Source: Mycolicibacterium neoaurum VKM Ac-1815D (GTDB lineage: Bacteria > Actinomycetota > Actinomycetes > Mycobacteriales > Mycobacteriaceae). From it: DNA of 64,000 nucleotides. Shown here one piece after another: positions 35,964 to 44,423 of this stretch (position 1 is its first letter; every line of letters begins with the position of its first letter). The translations under genes were made by a program, and so were the position numbers. The notes under the pieces were generated by a model. It was not told the origin of the DNA, made no database searches, and saw nothing but the letters and a program-made list of their open reading frames with translations. The stretch covers positions 1,054,001-1,118,000 of the forward strand of contig NC_023036.2 in assembly GCF_000317305.3 (NCBI RefSeq). The letters run 5' to 3'.

Positions 35964-37717
35964 GCGATCGGCGCCTCCTGCCGGCCGCGGACCAGTCGCC
36001 CGGGCCGCGCCGCCGTCGGCACGCCGTGCTCGGCGATGACCTCCCCGGACACGATCGTGGCGACATAACCCTCGGCGGCCTGGTCGAGTCGGCGACCGCC
36101 GGCGGGCAGATCCGCCCTGACCGTCGGGCGGTGCAACCGCATGGCGGCGGTGTCGAGGATGTTCACATCGGCCTTGTAACCGACCGCCAGCCTGCCCCGG
36201 TCGGCCATCCCGGCGATCCGCGCGGGTACCGCGGTCAACTCGCGGATCACCTGCGGCAACGGCAGCCGACCGGAGGGCCTGTCGCGCACCCAATGGGTCA
36301 GCATGTAAGTGGGAAAGCTTGCATCGCAGATCATCCCGTAATGGGCGCCACCGTCGCCGAGGCCGAGCACGATGTCATCGCGCTGGATCAGTTCGGCCAC
36401 CGTGTCCAGGGAATGGTCGCGGAAGTTGGCCAGCGTCACCAGCAGCATGGCGTGTCCGTCGTCGTCGAGCAGCCGGTCATAGGCTTCTTCGAGGGGATCG
36501 ACACCGCGGGCCCTGGCCCGCGCACCGATCGAATCCTGCGGCGAGGGTTCGTAATTGGGTGGATCGCCGAGTGGGTACATGTAGTCCCAGGCCTGGGCGG
36601 CGAACATCAAGGGGTGTCCGTCCGCGGCCGGTGTGTCGGTGAGGATACGTGCGCGCACGTCGGGTGTGCGCATCAGCGCAACCCGCTCGGCCAGCGGCAG
36701 GTCGGCGATCTCCCGGTAGGACGGGTACATCACGAACGGGTTGCCCGAGAGCTCCAGGCCGAGCACCAGGCCGATGGGGCGCGGGAAGATCTGCCCGGTG
36801 ACCGAAGGTCCGTCCGGGCCTGCCTGCGCATTGGCCTTCTCGACCATCCGCAGGGCATCCAGATGCAGCGGTGGGCCGGCGTTGCCGATCGCCAGGGTGA
36901 AGGTCACCGGCAACCCGACCTCGGCGGCGACGTCGAAGACGGCCTTCAATGCACCCTCGTAGTCGCCGGCCAGAAGGTCGGGCACGAACTGCAGCAGCCC
37001 GCCACCGGCATCGTCGACACCGCGGGCGATGGCCTCGATCTCGGCGTGCTGCGCCTCATAACTCGGAATGGGTTGTCCGCCCGCGGTTTTGTGCAGTGTC
37101 AGTCGCGACGAGGCGAATCCGACGGCGCCGGCGCGGACGGCCTCCTCGGCCAGCTTGCGCATCATGGCCAGATCCTCGGGGGTGGGAAGCTCACGGTTCA
37201 CCCCGCGCTTGCCCATCACGTAGACCCGCAACGGGGAGTGCGGCAGGAAGGCGGCGACATCGATATCCCGCTGTCGCGAATCCAGCGCGTCGAGGAACTC
37301 GGGGAAGGTCTCCCACGTCCAGGGCAGGCCGTCGACCATGACCACGCCCGGGATGTCCTCGACGCCGGCCATGACGTCGACCAGCGTGTCGTGGTCCTCG
37401 GGCCGACACGGCGCGAACCCGACACCGCAGTTGCCCATCACCGCGGTGGTGACACCGTGCGCCGAGGAGGGTGTCATACGGTCGCTCCAGATGGCCTGCC
37501 CGTCGTAATGGGTGTGCAGGTCGACGAATCCGGGCGTGACGTGCAATCCGGTGGCATCGATCTCGCGGTCGCCGGGGCCGTCGACGGCACCGATCGCGCG
37601 GATGATGCCGTCGGCGATGGCGATGTCCCCGACATAGGGCTCACCGCCCAGCCCGTCGACGATGGTGCCGCCGCGGATGACCAGATCGAATGTCTTCGCG
37701 TCGCCCTCATATGTCAT
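35960..37717 (-). CDS. N-acyl-D-amino-acid deacylase-like amidohydrolase
   Basis: 585-residue metal-dependent hydrolase of the amidohydrolase superfamily. LHTHYDGQ near residue 68 gives the first metal pair, GNCGVGFAPCRPED near 95 has the bridging Cys of the D-aminoacylase subgroup, and LGLGDGGAHYG near 450 has the catalytic Asp region. The C-terminal strands (GYVATIVSGEVIAEHGVPTAARPGRLVRG) close the sandwich domain. It may hydrolyse N-acyl-D-amino acids or other amides. ATG at 37717 is fixed by TACATT 6 bases upstream. Overlaps the PNPOx-fold gene, so the two are one unit. Confidence 0.88.
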   Translation of the reverse strand: MTYEGDAKTFDLVIRGGTIVDGLGGEPYVGDIAIADGIIRAIGAVDGPGDREIDATGLHVTPGFVDLHTHYDGQAIWSDRMTPSSAHGVTTAVMGNCGVGFAPCRPEDHDTLVDVMAGVEDIPGVVMVDGLPWTWETFPEFLDALDSRQRDIDVAAFLPHSPLRVYVMGKRGVNRELPTPEDLAMMRKLAEEAVRAGAVGFASSRLTLHKTAGGQPIPSYEAQHAEIEAIARGVDDAGGGLLQFVPDLLAGDYEGALKAVFDVAAEVGLPVTFTLAIGNAGPPLHLDALRMVEKANAQAGPDGPSVTGQIFPRPIGLVLGLELSGNPFVMYPSYREIADLPLAERVALMRTPDVRARILTDTPAADGHPLMFAAQAWDYMYPLGDPPNYEPSPQDSIGARARARGVDPLEEAYDRLLDDDGHAMLLVTLANFRDHSLDTVAELIQRDDIVLGLGDGGAHYGMICDASFPTYMLTHWVRDRPSGRLPLPQVIRELTAVPARIAGMADRGRLAVGYKADVNILDTAAMRLHRPTVRADLPAGGRRLDQAAEGYVATIVSGEVIAEHGVPTAARPGRLVRGRQEAPIA

Positions 37718-37723
37718 ACCTCG

Positions 37724-37733
37724 AATGTACGGT
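37724..37733. promoter_or_regulatory. Overlapping -10 elements of a bidirectional leaderless promoter
   Basis: TACATT on the minus strand (37729 to 37724) and TACGGT on the plus strand (37728-37733) share the TA at 37728-37729. Each ends 6 bases from its start codon, so the 22-base gap is exactly 6+4+2+4+6. RNA polymerase could start only one way at a time. Confidence 0.65.
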
Positions 37734-37739
37734 CACCTC

Positions 37740-38120
37740 GTGATAGATCACTTTGGAATCAACTGCGCGGATTGGGAGCGGTCGAAGGCCTTCTACGACA
37801 AGGTGCTCGGCGTGCTGGGGTTCACCCGGCAGATGGATTTCGATGTCGCGATCGGCTACGGCGTCGAGGGCAAGCCCGACTTCTGGATCTCCGATATGAA
37901 CTCGGGGGAGGCGACGGGCCCGAACCGGGAGACACATATCGCGTTCCAGGCCGCCGACATCGATGCGGTGCGCGCGTTCCACGACGCGGCACTGGAGGCC
38001 GGTGCGGAGTCGCTGCACGCACCCCGGCTGTGGCCCGAGTATCACCCCGGTTACTTCGGGGCGTTCGTCCGTGATCCGGACGGCAACAACGTCGAGGCGG
38101 TGTTCCACGGTGCCGCTTAG
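37740..38120 (+). CDS. Glyoxalase/VOC-family protein
   Basis: 126 residues with the paired beta-alpha-beta units of the vicinal-oxygen-chelate fold (IDHFGINCADWERSKAFYDKVLGVLGF at the start; FVRDPDGNNVEAVFHGA at the end). The first metal His is in DHFGI and the last Glu in VEAVFH, as in many VOC proteins. It could be an isomerase, dioxygenase or resistance protein. GTG at 37740 was chosen over ATG 37725 because TACGGT lies exactly 6 bases upstream and because 37725 lies inside the -10 elements. Confidence 0.85.
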   Translation: MIDHFGINCADWERSKAFYDKVLGVLGFTRQMDFDVAIGYGVEGKPDFWISDMNSGEATGPNRETHIAFQAADIDAVRAFHDAALEAGAESLHAPRLWPEYHPGYFGAFVRDPDGNNVEAVFHGAA

Positions 38121-38137
38121 GGCCGTGCTGCCGCGGG

Positions 38138-38143
38138 TACCTT
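38138..38143 (+). promoter_or_regulatory. -10 element for leaderless DinB-like transcript
   Basis: TACCTT ends 6 bases before the ATG at 38150, in the 29-base gap after the VOC gene. Confidence 0.5.
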
Positions 38144-38149
38144 CCCGCT

Positions 38150-38662
38150 ATGTCTGATGCTGCGAGGGAATTGCTGCGCGACGCCTTCACCCGGCTCATC
38201 GAGCATGCCGACGAGGTGACCGACGGGCTGTCCGACGAGGTCTCGTCCTGGCAGCCGGTGCCCGGGGCCAACAGCATCGCATGGCTGGTGTGGCACAGCG
38301 CCCGGGGCCAGGATCTGCAGGTGTGCGATATCGCCGGCACCGAGCAGATCTGGATCCGCGACGGGTGGCGGGAACGGTTCGCGCTGGACCTGCCCGGCAA
38401 CGACATGGGGTACGGGCATACGCCGGATGAGGTGGCCAAGGTGCGCGCCCCGGCCGATCTGCTCGCCGGCTACTACCACGCCGTGCACAAGATGAGTCTG
38501 GAGTACATCGCGACCGTCGATGACGCCGAACTGGGCCGCATCGTCGACGACGGGTGGGACCCGCCGGTGACGGCATCAGCGCGACTGGTCAGCATCGTCG
38601 ACGATTGTGCGCAGCACCTCGGTCAGGCCAAGTACATCCGCGGCACGCTCCGGTCGGACTGA
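38150..38662 (+). CDS. DinB-like/DUF664 four-helix protein
   Basis: 170 residues. NSIAWLVWHSARGQDLQVCDIAG and a C-terminal VSIVDDCAQHLGQAKYIRGTL carry His residues in the places where DinB/YfiT proteins bind a metal ion. In mycobacteria members include mycothiol-dependent enzymes, so a thiol-S-transferase activity is possible, but the sequence does not prove it. The ATG is supported by the TACCTT hexamer. It lies 30 bases after the VOC gene and may be co-expressed with it. Confidence 0.83.
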   Translation: MSDAARELLRDAFTRLIEHADEVTDGLSDEVSSWQPVPGANSIAWLVWHSARGQDLQVCDIAGTEQIWIRDGWRERFALDLPGNDMGYGHTPDEVAKVRAPADLLAGYYHAVHKMSLEYIATVDDAELGRIVDDGWDPPVTASARLVSIVDDCAQHLGQAKYIRGTLRSD

Positions 38663-38669
38663 GCCAAAC

Positions 38670-38683
38670 TTGACAGGTGTCAA
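38670..38683. promoter_or_regulatory. Palindrome upstream of the aldehyde dehydrogenase gene
   Basis: TTGACA-GG-TGTCAA is a perfect 6-base-arm palindrome, 44-57 bases before the predicted transcription start at 38727. That is just upstream of the -35 position, so it could be a regulator site of the TetR or GntR type; TTGACA could also serve by itself as a -35 for an upstream start. Confidence 0.4.
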
Positions 38684-38714
38684 CCCCGGTGCGAGATACG
38701 TCACAGCCCGGGGC

Positions 38715-38720
38715 TAGCAT
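38715..38720 (+). promoter_or_regulatory. -10 element for leaderless aldehyde dehydrogenase transcript
   Basis: TAGCAT ends 6 bases before the ATG at 38727, which makes that ATG preferable to the GTG at 38721. Confidence 0.6.
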
Positions 38721-38726
38721 GTGCCT

Positions 38727-40238
38727 ATGACTGCAACAGCAGACCGTTCCGACGTGTCGACCATCCTGAATCCAGCAACCGGTGCGGTCGCAGGCCAGGT
38801 GCGCTGGACCAATCCTGCCGACGTACCCCAGATCGCCGCCGGCCTGCGCGAAGCCCAGCAGGGCTGGGAGGCGCGCGGCGCCAAGGGCCGGGCCAAGGTC
38901 CTGGCCCGCTACGCCGTATGGCTCGACGAGCATCGTGACGAGATCGAGCGACTGCTGATCGCCGAGACCGGCAAATCGACCACCGATGCCGTCCAGGAAG
39001 TGCTGTTGATCAGCATCATCCTGTCCTACTACATCAAGACGGTGGAGAAGGCGATGGCGCCCGATCCCCGTCCCGCGCCGCTGCCCTTCCTGTCGGTCAA
39101 GAAGATCGCCGTCCACTACCGGCCCCGGGCTGTCGTGGGCATCATCGCGCCGTGGAACTACCCGGTCGCCAACGCCCTGATGGACGCCGTGGGCGCGCTG
39201 GCCGCCGGTTGCGCGGTGCTACTCAAGCCCTCCGAGCGCACGCCGTTGACCGCCGAGGTGCTGCTGCGCGGCTGGATCGACTGCGGCGCCCCCGAGGTGC
39301 TGGCACTGGCCCAGGGCGCACGCGAGGTTGCCGAGGCGGTCATCGACTCCTCCGATTACATCCAGTTCACCGGATCGAGCGCCACCGGCGTCAAGGTGAT
39401 GGAGCGGGCCGCCCGCCGGCTCACCCCGGTCAGCCTGGAACTCGGCGGCAAAGACCCGATGATCGTCCTCGATGATGCCGATATCCCGCTGGCGGCCAAC
39501 GCCGCGGTGTGGGGGGCGATGTTCAACGCCGGGCAGACCTGCGTCTCGGTGGAGCGGGTGTACGTCATGGACACGGTCTACGACCAGTTCGTCGCGGCGG
39601 TCGTCAAGGCCGTGGAGAACCTGAAGATGGGTGCGGGTGCCGGATTCGACTTCGGTGCCCTGATCGACGAGTCGCAGGTCGCCGTCACCGCGCGCCACGT
39701 CGACGATGCGCTGGCCAAGGGTGCCAAGGCGCTCACCGGCGGCAAGCGCCCCGAGGGCAAGGGCAGCTTCTACCCGCCGACGGTGCTCGTCGACGTCGAC
39801 CATTCGATGCTGTGTATGTCCGAGGAAACCTTCGGGCCGACGCTGCCGATCATGAAGGTGTCCTCGGTCGGCGAGGCGGTCCGGCTGGCCAACGACAGCC
39901 CCTACGGCCTGAGCGCCTCGGTCTTCTCCAAGGATGTCGAGCGGGCCAAGGATGTCGCCGTCCAGCTGGAGTGCGGTGCGGTCAACGTCAACGACGTGAT
40001 CTCCAATCTGATGTTGCCGACCGCCCCGATGGGCGGCTGGAAGACCTCGGGCATCGGCGCGCGGTTCGGCGGTCTCGACGGGGTGCGCAAGTTCTGCCGT
40101 CAGGAGACGGTCGTCGTGCCGCGCACCGCGGCGGGGGCGGGTAGCAACTACTACAACCACACCGTCAAGGCGCTGGCCCGCGGCAACAAGCTGATGACCA
40201 AGTTCGCCCAGATCCGTCCACGCCGCGAAGCCAAGTAA
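38727..40238 (+). CDS. NAD(P)-dependent aldehyde dehydrogenase, succinate-semialdehyde-dehydrogenase-like
   Basis: 503-residue cytoplasmic oxidoreductase. Catalytic Cys272 (FNAGQTCVSVERVYV) and general base Glu238 (LELGGKDPMIV) are intact, and GIIAPWNYPV and FTGSSATGVKV belong to the cofactor site. It is related to the GabD2-type enzymes of mycobacteria, which suggests a semialdehyde substrate, but the long C-terminal extension after AGAGSNYYNHTVKAL and the lack of a GABA gene nearby leave that open. The gene stands alone between DinB-like and PPK2 genes. Confidence 0.88.
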   Translation: MTATADRSDVSTILNPATGAVAGQVRWTNPADVPQIAAGLREAQQGWEARGAKGRAKVLARYAVWLDEHRDEIERLLIAETGKSTTDAVQEVLLISIILSYYIKTVEKAMAPDPRPAPLPFLSVKKIAVHYRPRAVVGIIAPWNYPVANALMDAVGALAAGCAVLLKPSERTPLTAEVLLRGWIDCGAPEVLALAQGAREVAEAVIDSSDYIQFTGSSATGVKVMERAARRLTPVSLELGGKDPMIVLDDADIPLAANAAVWGAMFNAGQTCVSVERVYVMDTVYDQFVAAVVKAVENLKMGAGAGFDFGALIDESQVAVTARHVDDALAKGAKALTGGKRPEGKGSFYPPTVLVDVDHSMLCMSEETFGPTLPIMKVSSVGEAVRLANDSPYGLSASVFSKDVERAKDVAVQLECGAVNVNDVISNLMLPTAPMGGWKTSGIGARFGGLDGVRKFCRQETVVVPRTAAGAGSNYYNHTVKALARGNKLMTKFAQIRPRREAK

Positions 40239-40251
40239 TACCCCTGCTGTT

Positions 40252-40284
40252 CACCCGGACGTCACCGTCACGTACGTCCGGGTG
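40252..40284 (+). terminator. Hairpin between the aldehyde dehydrogenase and PPK2 genes
   Basis: CACCCGGACGT pairs perfectly with ACGTCCGGGTG over 11 bases around an 11-base loop, 13 bases after the aldehyde dehydrogenase stop codon. No T run follows, which is common for mycobacterial terminators. The right arm ends 3 bases before the PPK2 -10 element. Confidence 0.55.
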
Positions 40285-40286
40285 GA

Positions 40287-40292
40287 TAGCTT
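40287..40292 (+). promoter_or_regulatory. -10 element for leaderless PPK2 transcript
   Basis: TAGCTT ends 6 bases before the GTG at 40299. Confidence 0.5.
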
Positions 40293-40298
40293 CGGCCG

Positions 40299-41156
40299 GT
40301 GACTCTGGATGCCGCCGGCTACGCCGTCCGCGACGATGACGACGACGACCCCGAACTGGTGCTGCTGCCCAGCGGAGACGTCGTCGACACCTGGCGGGAG
40401 AACTATCCCTACGACGAGCGGATGAACCGCGCCGAGTACGAGGAGCAGAAGCGGCTGCTGCAGATCGAACTGCTCAAGCTGCAGAAGTGGAGCCAGGCCA
40501 ACGGCCTGCGGCACGTCATCGTCTTCGAGGGCCGCGACGCCGCAGGCAAGGGTGGCACCATCAAGCGGTTCATGGAACATCTGAATCCGCGCGGTGCCCG
40601 GGTGGTCGCCCTGGAGAAACCCACCGAGAAGGAACGCACCCAGTGGTACTTCCAGCGTTATGTCCAGCATCTTCCCGCCGCCGGTGAGATCGTGCTCTTC
40701 GACCGGTCGTGGTACAACCGGGCCGGCGTCGAACGGGTGATGGGCTACTGCACACCCAAGCAGCACGCAGAGTTCATCCGGCAGACCCCGCTGTTCGAGC
40801 AGATGCTGGTCAACGACGGCATCAGCCTGACCAAGCTGTGGTTCTCGGTGACCCAGAACGAGCAGCGGACCCGGTTCACCATCCGCCAGGTGGACCCGGT
40901 CCGGCAGTGGAAGCTCTCACCGACCGATCTGGCATCGCTGGACAAATGGGGCGACTACACCGCGGCCAAGGAGGACATGTTCTCCTGGACGGACACCGAG
41001 ACCGCACCGTGGACCGTGGTGAAAAGTAACGACAAGAAACGCGCGCGGATCAACGCGATGCGCCATGTGCTGAGTAAGTTCGACTACGACAACAAGGACT
41101 ACGAGGTGGTCGGCAGGCCCGATCCGCTGATCGTGGGACGCGCGCTATCGGATTGA
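40299..41156 (+). CDS. ppk2: Polyphosphate kinase 2, single-domain
   Basis: 285 residues. Transfers phosphate between polyphosphate and nucleoside di- or triphosphates. Walker A is FEGRDAAGKGGT near residue 77, the lid and Walker B are FDRSWYNRAGVERVMGYC near 133. RNRAEYEEQ-like entry (ERMNRAEYEEQKRLLQIELLKLQKW) and WKLSPTDLASLDKW near 205 are typical of the class that includes M. tuberculosis PPK2 (Rv3232c). An acidic run (DDDDDD) near the N-terminus is noted. A second, different PPK2-family gene lies at 58156-59028. Confidence 0.93.
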   Translation: MTLDAAGYAVRDDDDDDPELVLLPSGDVVDTWRENYPYDERMNRAEYEEQKRLLQIELLKLQKWSQANGLRHVIVFEGRDAAGKGGTIKRFMEHLNPRGARVVALEKPTEKERTQWYFQRYVQHLPAAGEIVLFDRSWYNRAGVERVMGYCTPKQHAEFIRQTPLFEQMLVNDGISLTKLWFSVTQNEQRTRFTIRQVDPVRQWKLSPTDLASLDKWGDYTAAKEDMFSWTDTETAPWTVVKSNDKKRARINAMRHVLSKFDYDNKDYEVVGRPDPLIVGRALSD

Positions 41157-41172
41157 TCGTGAAAGGGGCGGC

Positions 41173-42030
41173 ATGCGTTCTCTGCTGGCCGCTCTGCTCT
41201 GGCTCGTGACCACGGCCGGGCTTGCCGTCACACTGCCGGCGCTGTGGGCCCAGCAGCACGTCGTCAGCGAGGACGGCTACGCCGACCTCGCGGCCACGGC
41301 GGCCAAGGACAGCGCGCTGCAGCAGCCGATGGCCGCGGAGCTGACCGACCGGATCACGGCAGCCACCGGAACCTCGGGCACCCAGGCGACCTTGATCGGC
41401 GCCGCCGCCAACGGCTACACCTCCAGCGACGTGTTCCCCGGACAATTCGGCGCGATCAACCGGGTCGCACACCGCTGGCTGTTCACCAACGACGCGCAGG
41501 GCCAGTGGGTGGTGGACCTGTCCCCGATGCTCGACGACGGTTCGATCCGCCAGACGCTGGCCGATTTCGGCGTACAGCCACCGCAGGATCTGCAGGTCGC
41601 GATCACCGAGGACGCCTCCGGCGGACTGCGTCCCGGACAGCTGCGCCCCGCCGCGGTGTGGGGGCCATGGGCGAGCATCGGGGTGGCGGTGCTGACCGGG
41701 GTGTTCGCGTTGCTCACGCTGGCCGCGTCACGTCGGCGCGGCAAGATGCTTGGTGCGCTGGGGGTTTCGGGCCTGCTGGTCGGTGCGGCCGGCTGGGCGG
41801 GTATCGAGATCGGCCGCCGTTACGTCGCCGACGCGCTGGACCGCACCACCGGCAACATCCGTGAGATCGCCGAGGTCATGGTCGAGCACGCCATCTCGAG
41901 CATGCACGTCTGGCTCAATCTCACGCTGACCATCAGCGGCGGCGTCGTGATCATCGGCGTCATCGTGTCCCTGCTCAGCGGGCTCGGTGGAGCTCGTCGG
42001 GAAGAGGTGCCGGTCAACCGGAAGCGGTGA
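41173..42030 (+). CDS. Integral membrane protein with a large extracytoplasmic loop, function unknown
   Basis: 285 residues, start ATG at 41173, 16 bases after PPK2 with GGGGCGG before it. One helix at residues 5-25, an exported domain of about 130 residues ([32 protein letters not shown] onward), then three helices at about 160-180, 190-210 and 245-270. I do not recognise a named family, although similar proteins occur next to other mycobacterial genes of unknown function. Its last 17 bases overlap the convergent acyltransferase gene. Likely co-transcribed with PPK2. Confidence 0.72.
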   Translation: MRSLLAALLWLVTTAGLAVTLPALWAQQHVVSEDGYADLAATAAKDSALQQPMAAELTDRITAATGTSGTQATLIGAAANGYTSSDVFPGQFGAINRVAHRWLFTNDAQGQWVVDLSPMLDDGSIRQTLADFGVQPPQDLQVAITEDASGGLRPGQLRPAAVWGPWASIGVAVLTGVFALLTLAASRRRGKMLGALGVSGLLVGAAGWAGIEIGRRYVADALDRTTGNIREIAEVMVEHAISSMHVWLNLTLTISGGVVIIGVIVSLLSGLGGARREEVPVNRKR

Positions 42031-43462
42031 CGCTCACCGGCGTCCGCGGGGGCGGCACGCGCTTGCCCGTTCGTGGTTCGGCCAGACCGGCGCCCACCTC
42101 CAGGTCATACAGTGCCGGTTCGATCAGATCGGCCATCTTGTGGATGTCCGCCGCCACCTCCGGGGTGGTGATGAACCCGAAATCGACCGAGTCGCAGTAA
42201 CTGAAGCACGTGACGTTGAGCGCCACATCGAACAGCAGCGGCCCCAGTGGCATCAGGCTCTCCACCCGTGCTCCCGCCAGATACAGCGGAAACGGCGGTC
42301 CCGGCACATTGCTGATCACCACGTTCATCGGTGCGATAGAACTGCCGATCCCGCTGGCCGCATACGCCCGTGATGCCAGTGCCAGCAGGCCGGGTGGCGT
42401 CGTCTCGGTGTAGCCCATGATCTGGTTGGCGGTCAGCGCCTTGGCCATCTCCTTGGCGCCCTGGGTGTAGGCGTAGATCTTCTTGATGCGTTCGGCCGGG
42501 TCGGCGATATCGCTGGCCAGGACGACGGTCATCGCCGACACCTGGTTGCCCACGGCGTTGTCGGCATCGGTGCGGGTGGACACCGGCACCTGGGATACCA
42601 GCGACTTGTCCGGTAGCTCGTCGCGCTCCTTGAGATAGTCGCGCATCGCCCCGGAAACCAGGGCGAGGACGACATCGTTGAGCTTGACCCCGTAGGCCTC
42701 CTTGACCTTCTTCACCCGGTCCAGTGGCACCCGGGCCCCGGCCACCCGTCGGTGCGGCGAGATCGGGGCGTTGAATCGGACTGTCGGAGAATCGAAATAG
42801 CGTGGCGGCTTGTTGTCGATGTTGCGCACCGCGATCTGTTGGCGCACCGTCTGTTCGATCAGGCGGGCGATCCGGTATGGCGTCTTCACGCCGATGTTGA
42901 TCAGATCGTTGATCAGCTGCAGTTCGGGTCGCGGCAGCCGCTTGCCGACCAGGGAACGATCCACGTCGACGGCCGGCGGGCGGGGCTCAGGCGTGACGTC
43001 GAAGAGGATCTCGGTCAGACCCGCACCGGAGACGCCGTCGACGACGGAGTGGTGCATCTTGGTGATGATCGCGACGCGGCCGTCGCGAAGACCCTCGATC
43101 CACCACAGTTCCCACAGCGGCTTGGACCGGTCGAGCTTGTAGGACATCAGTCGCCCGGCGAGCTCGTCGAATTCCTTACGGCCACCGGGCGCGGGCACCG
43201 CGATCCGCCGGATGTGGAAATCGATATCCAGGTCGTCGTCCTCGACGAACCATGGCCGGTCCAATCCCATCGGGGATCCGGTCACGCGCCAGCGCAGCTG
43301 CGGCAACTCTGGCAACCGGCTGGCGACCAGATCGCGGACCCGCTCGAAGGTGAAATCCGGTGCGTCCGTTGGATCGCACACTGCACAGGCGCCGATATGC
43401 ATATGCCAACCGTTCGTTTCAGCGAACCAGAAGGCTGCATCGACGCTGGATAGGCGGCTCAT
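42014..43462 (-). CDS. Wax ester synthase/diacylglycerol acyltransferase (WS/DGAT)
   Basis: 482-residue acyltransferase that would esterify an acyl-CoA to a diacylglycerol or fatty alcohol for storage lipid. The catalytic HHxxxDG is MHHSVVDG near residue 138; [16 protein letters not shown] near 260 and [33 protein letters not shown] near 370 are conserved family segments. The frame starts at an ATG at 43468, but TACGCT ends 7 bases before the second ATG at 43462, so that one ([12 protein letters not shown]) is preferred. Related to the tgs genes of M. tuberculosis; which one cannot be said. Confidence 0.92.
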   Translation of the reverse strand: MSRLSSVDAAFWFAETNGWHMHIGACAVCDPTDAPDFTFERVRDLVASRLPELPQLRWRVTGSPMGLDRPWFVEDDDLDIDFHIRRIAVPAPGGRKEFDELAGRLMSYKLDRSKPLWELWWIEGLRDGRVAIITKMHHSVVDGVSGAGLTEILFDVTPEPRPPAVDVDRSLVGKRLPRPELQLINDLINIGVKTPYRIARLIEQTVRQQIAVRNIDNKPPRYFDSPTVRFNAPISPHRRVAGARVPLDRVKKVKEAYGVKLNDVVLALVSGAMRDYLKERDELPDKSLVSQVPVSTRTDADNAVGNQVSAMTVVLASDIADPAERIKKIYAYTQGAKEMAKALTANQIMGYTETTPPGLLALASRAYAASGIGSSIAPMNVVISNVPGPPFPLYLAGARVESLMPLGPLLFDVALNVTCFSYCDSVDFGFITTPEVAADIHKMADLIEPALYDLEVGAGLAEPRTGKRVPPPRTPVSVTASG

Positions 43463-43469
43463 GGGCATC

Positions 43470-43475
43470 AGCGTA
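43470..43475 (-). promoter_or_regulatory. -10 element for leaderless WS/DGAT transcript
   Basis: TACGCT on the minus strand ends 7 bases before the ATG at 43462 and 1 base before the ATG at 43468, so only the former can be leaderless. Confidence 0.5.
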
Positions 43476-43501
43476 CGGAAGCGCTGCGCTTCGCGGATAC
43501 G

Positions 43502-43717
43502 TTATGCCTCAGAGCGGCGGGTGATCGCCTCGGTGATCCCGAGCGCGATGAGGATGTCGGCGACGGTGACGACCAGCCCGGCCCAGTACATCCACTTGAT
43601 CGTGGCATCGGGTTGGGCGGCGAAGTAGACGAACAGGAAGATCGGCCCGACGATGCCACACACCAGCGTCATCGCCTGGATGACGAGGTAGCGCTTGAAT
43701 ACCGCGAGCCCGGACAC
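43502..43717 (-). CDS. Small two-helix membrane protein
   Basis: 71 residues: hydrophobic helices LVIQAMTLVCGIVGPIFLFVY and WMYWAGLVVTVADILIALGI with a short basic end. A longer open frame exists, but the GTG at 43717 (VSGLAVFKRYLVIQ) lies exactly 7 bases after a TAGGCT hexamer and fits the size of such proteins. Function unknown. It lies between the acyltransferase and another membrane-protein gene. Confidence 0.75.
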   Translation of the reverse strand: MSGLAVFKRYLVIQAMTLVCGIVGPIFLFVYFAAQPDATIKWMYWAGLVVTVADILIALGITEAITRRSEA

Positions 43718-43724
43718 CGGCGTC

Positions 43725-43730
43725 AGCCTA
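43725..43730 (-). promoter_or_regulatory. -10 element for leaderless small membrane-protein transcript
   Basis: TAGGCT on the minus strand ends 7 bases before the GTG at 43717 and overlaps the stop codon region of the next upstream gene. Confidence 0.55.
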
Positions 43731-44417
43731 GCGCCGACGCCTATGTAGTCGCATACGGGCTGCGTCGTGTTTGCCGTAACCGGGGTTGCGCGATCCTCGC
43801 CGGTGGCCCCACAGGTAGCACCACAGCGGGATACCGGCGCCCGCCAGCGAGGCGACCGCAGCGATGCGGAAGGCCAGGCGGTGGCCGCGGGCGTACGGGA
43901 AACCGCGGGAACCGTCATCGAGGCCGAGGAACACCGCGAAGCCCGCCCCGATCGCCACGAGCACGAATGACGCGGGCTGCCAACCGGTTGCGATCAATGC
44001 GAGGGCCGTCAAGCATGATCCCGCGGCCATCAGGAACCAGGTGTAGGCCGCGGAGTGGCGACCGTCGTAGGTCTCGGATTCTTTGGGCGAGGAGAGATCT
44101 GGTTCCTCACCGTCGGGTGGGTCGGGGCGCGCGTGCCGTACTTCGGCGGAGTAGACGCGGCCACCGACCTTGATGAACGGCGTCTCGGCGTAGGCGTAAC
44201 CGATGGCGACCACGATGCCGAAGATCGTGGAGCCGATGACGTAATGCCAGCCCATCGGGACCATCGAGAGGGCCACACAGCTGACGGCGATGTAGGCACA
44301 CGTCCAGTACACGGCGCGAGCCATGGATCGGCGTTTGACGCAGTCGGCGAAGATCGCAGCTGCTGCGGCGACAAACGCGCCGATCAGAGCGATCTCCGCC
44401 CAGTCGTCAACCGTCAT
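43728..44417 (-). CDS. Membrane protein of about six helices, function unknown
   Basis: 229 residues. Helices at about 8-25, 35-52, 60-76, 128-146, 148-164 and 184-200, with a hydrophilic loop in the middle (RPDPPDGEEPDLSSPKESETYDG). The C-terminus is basic (YGKHDAARMRLHRRRR). No known domain recognised. It starts 6 bases after the prolyl oligopeptidase gene ends, so it is likely its operon partner. Confidence 0.68.
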   Translation of the reverse strand: MTVDDWAEIALIGAFVAAAAAIFADCVKRRSMARAVYWTCAYIAVSCVALSMVPMGWHYVIGSTIFGIVVAIGYAYAETPFIKVGGRVYSAEVRHARPDPPDGEEPDLSSPKESETYDGRHSAAYTWFLMAAGSCLTALALIATGWQPASFVLVAIGAGFAVFLGLDDGSRGFPYARGHRLAFRIAAVASLAGAGIPLWCYLWGHRRGSRNPGYGKHDAARMRLHRRRR

Positions 44418-44423
44418 CGTCGG

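Noticed and set aside
36026..38074. Plus-strand open frame of 682 codons
   Set aside because: Antisense to the D-aminoacylase-like gene, which has all catalytic motifs. The frame has Gly/Arg/His-rich shadow composition and crosses the VOC gene in another frame.
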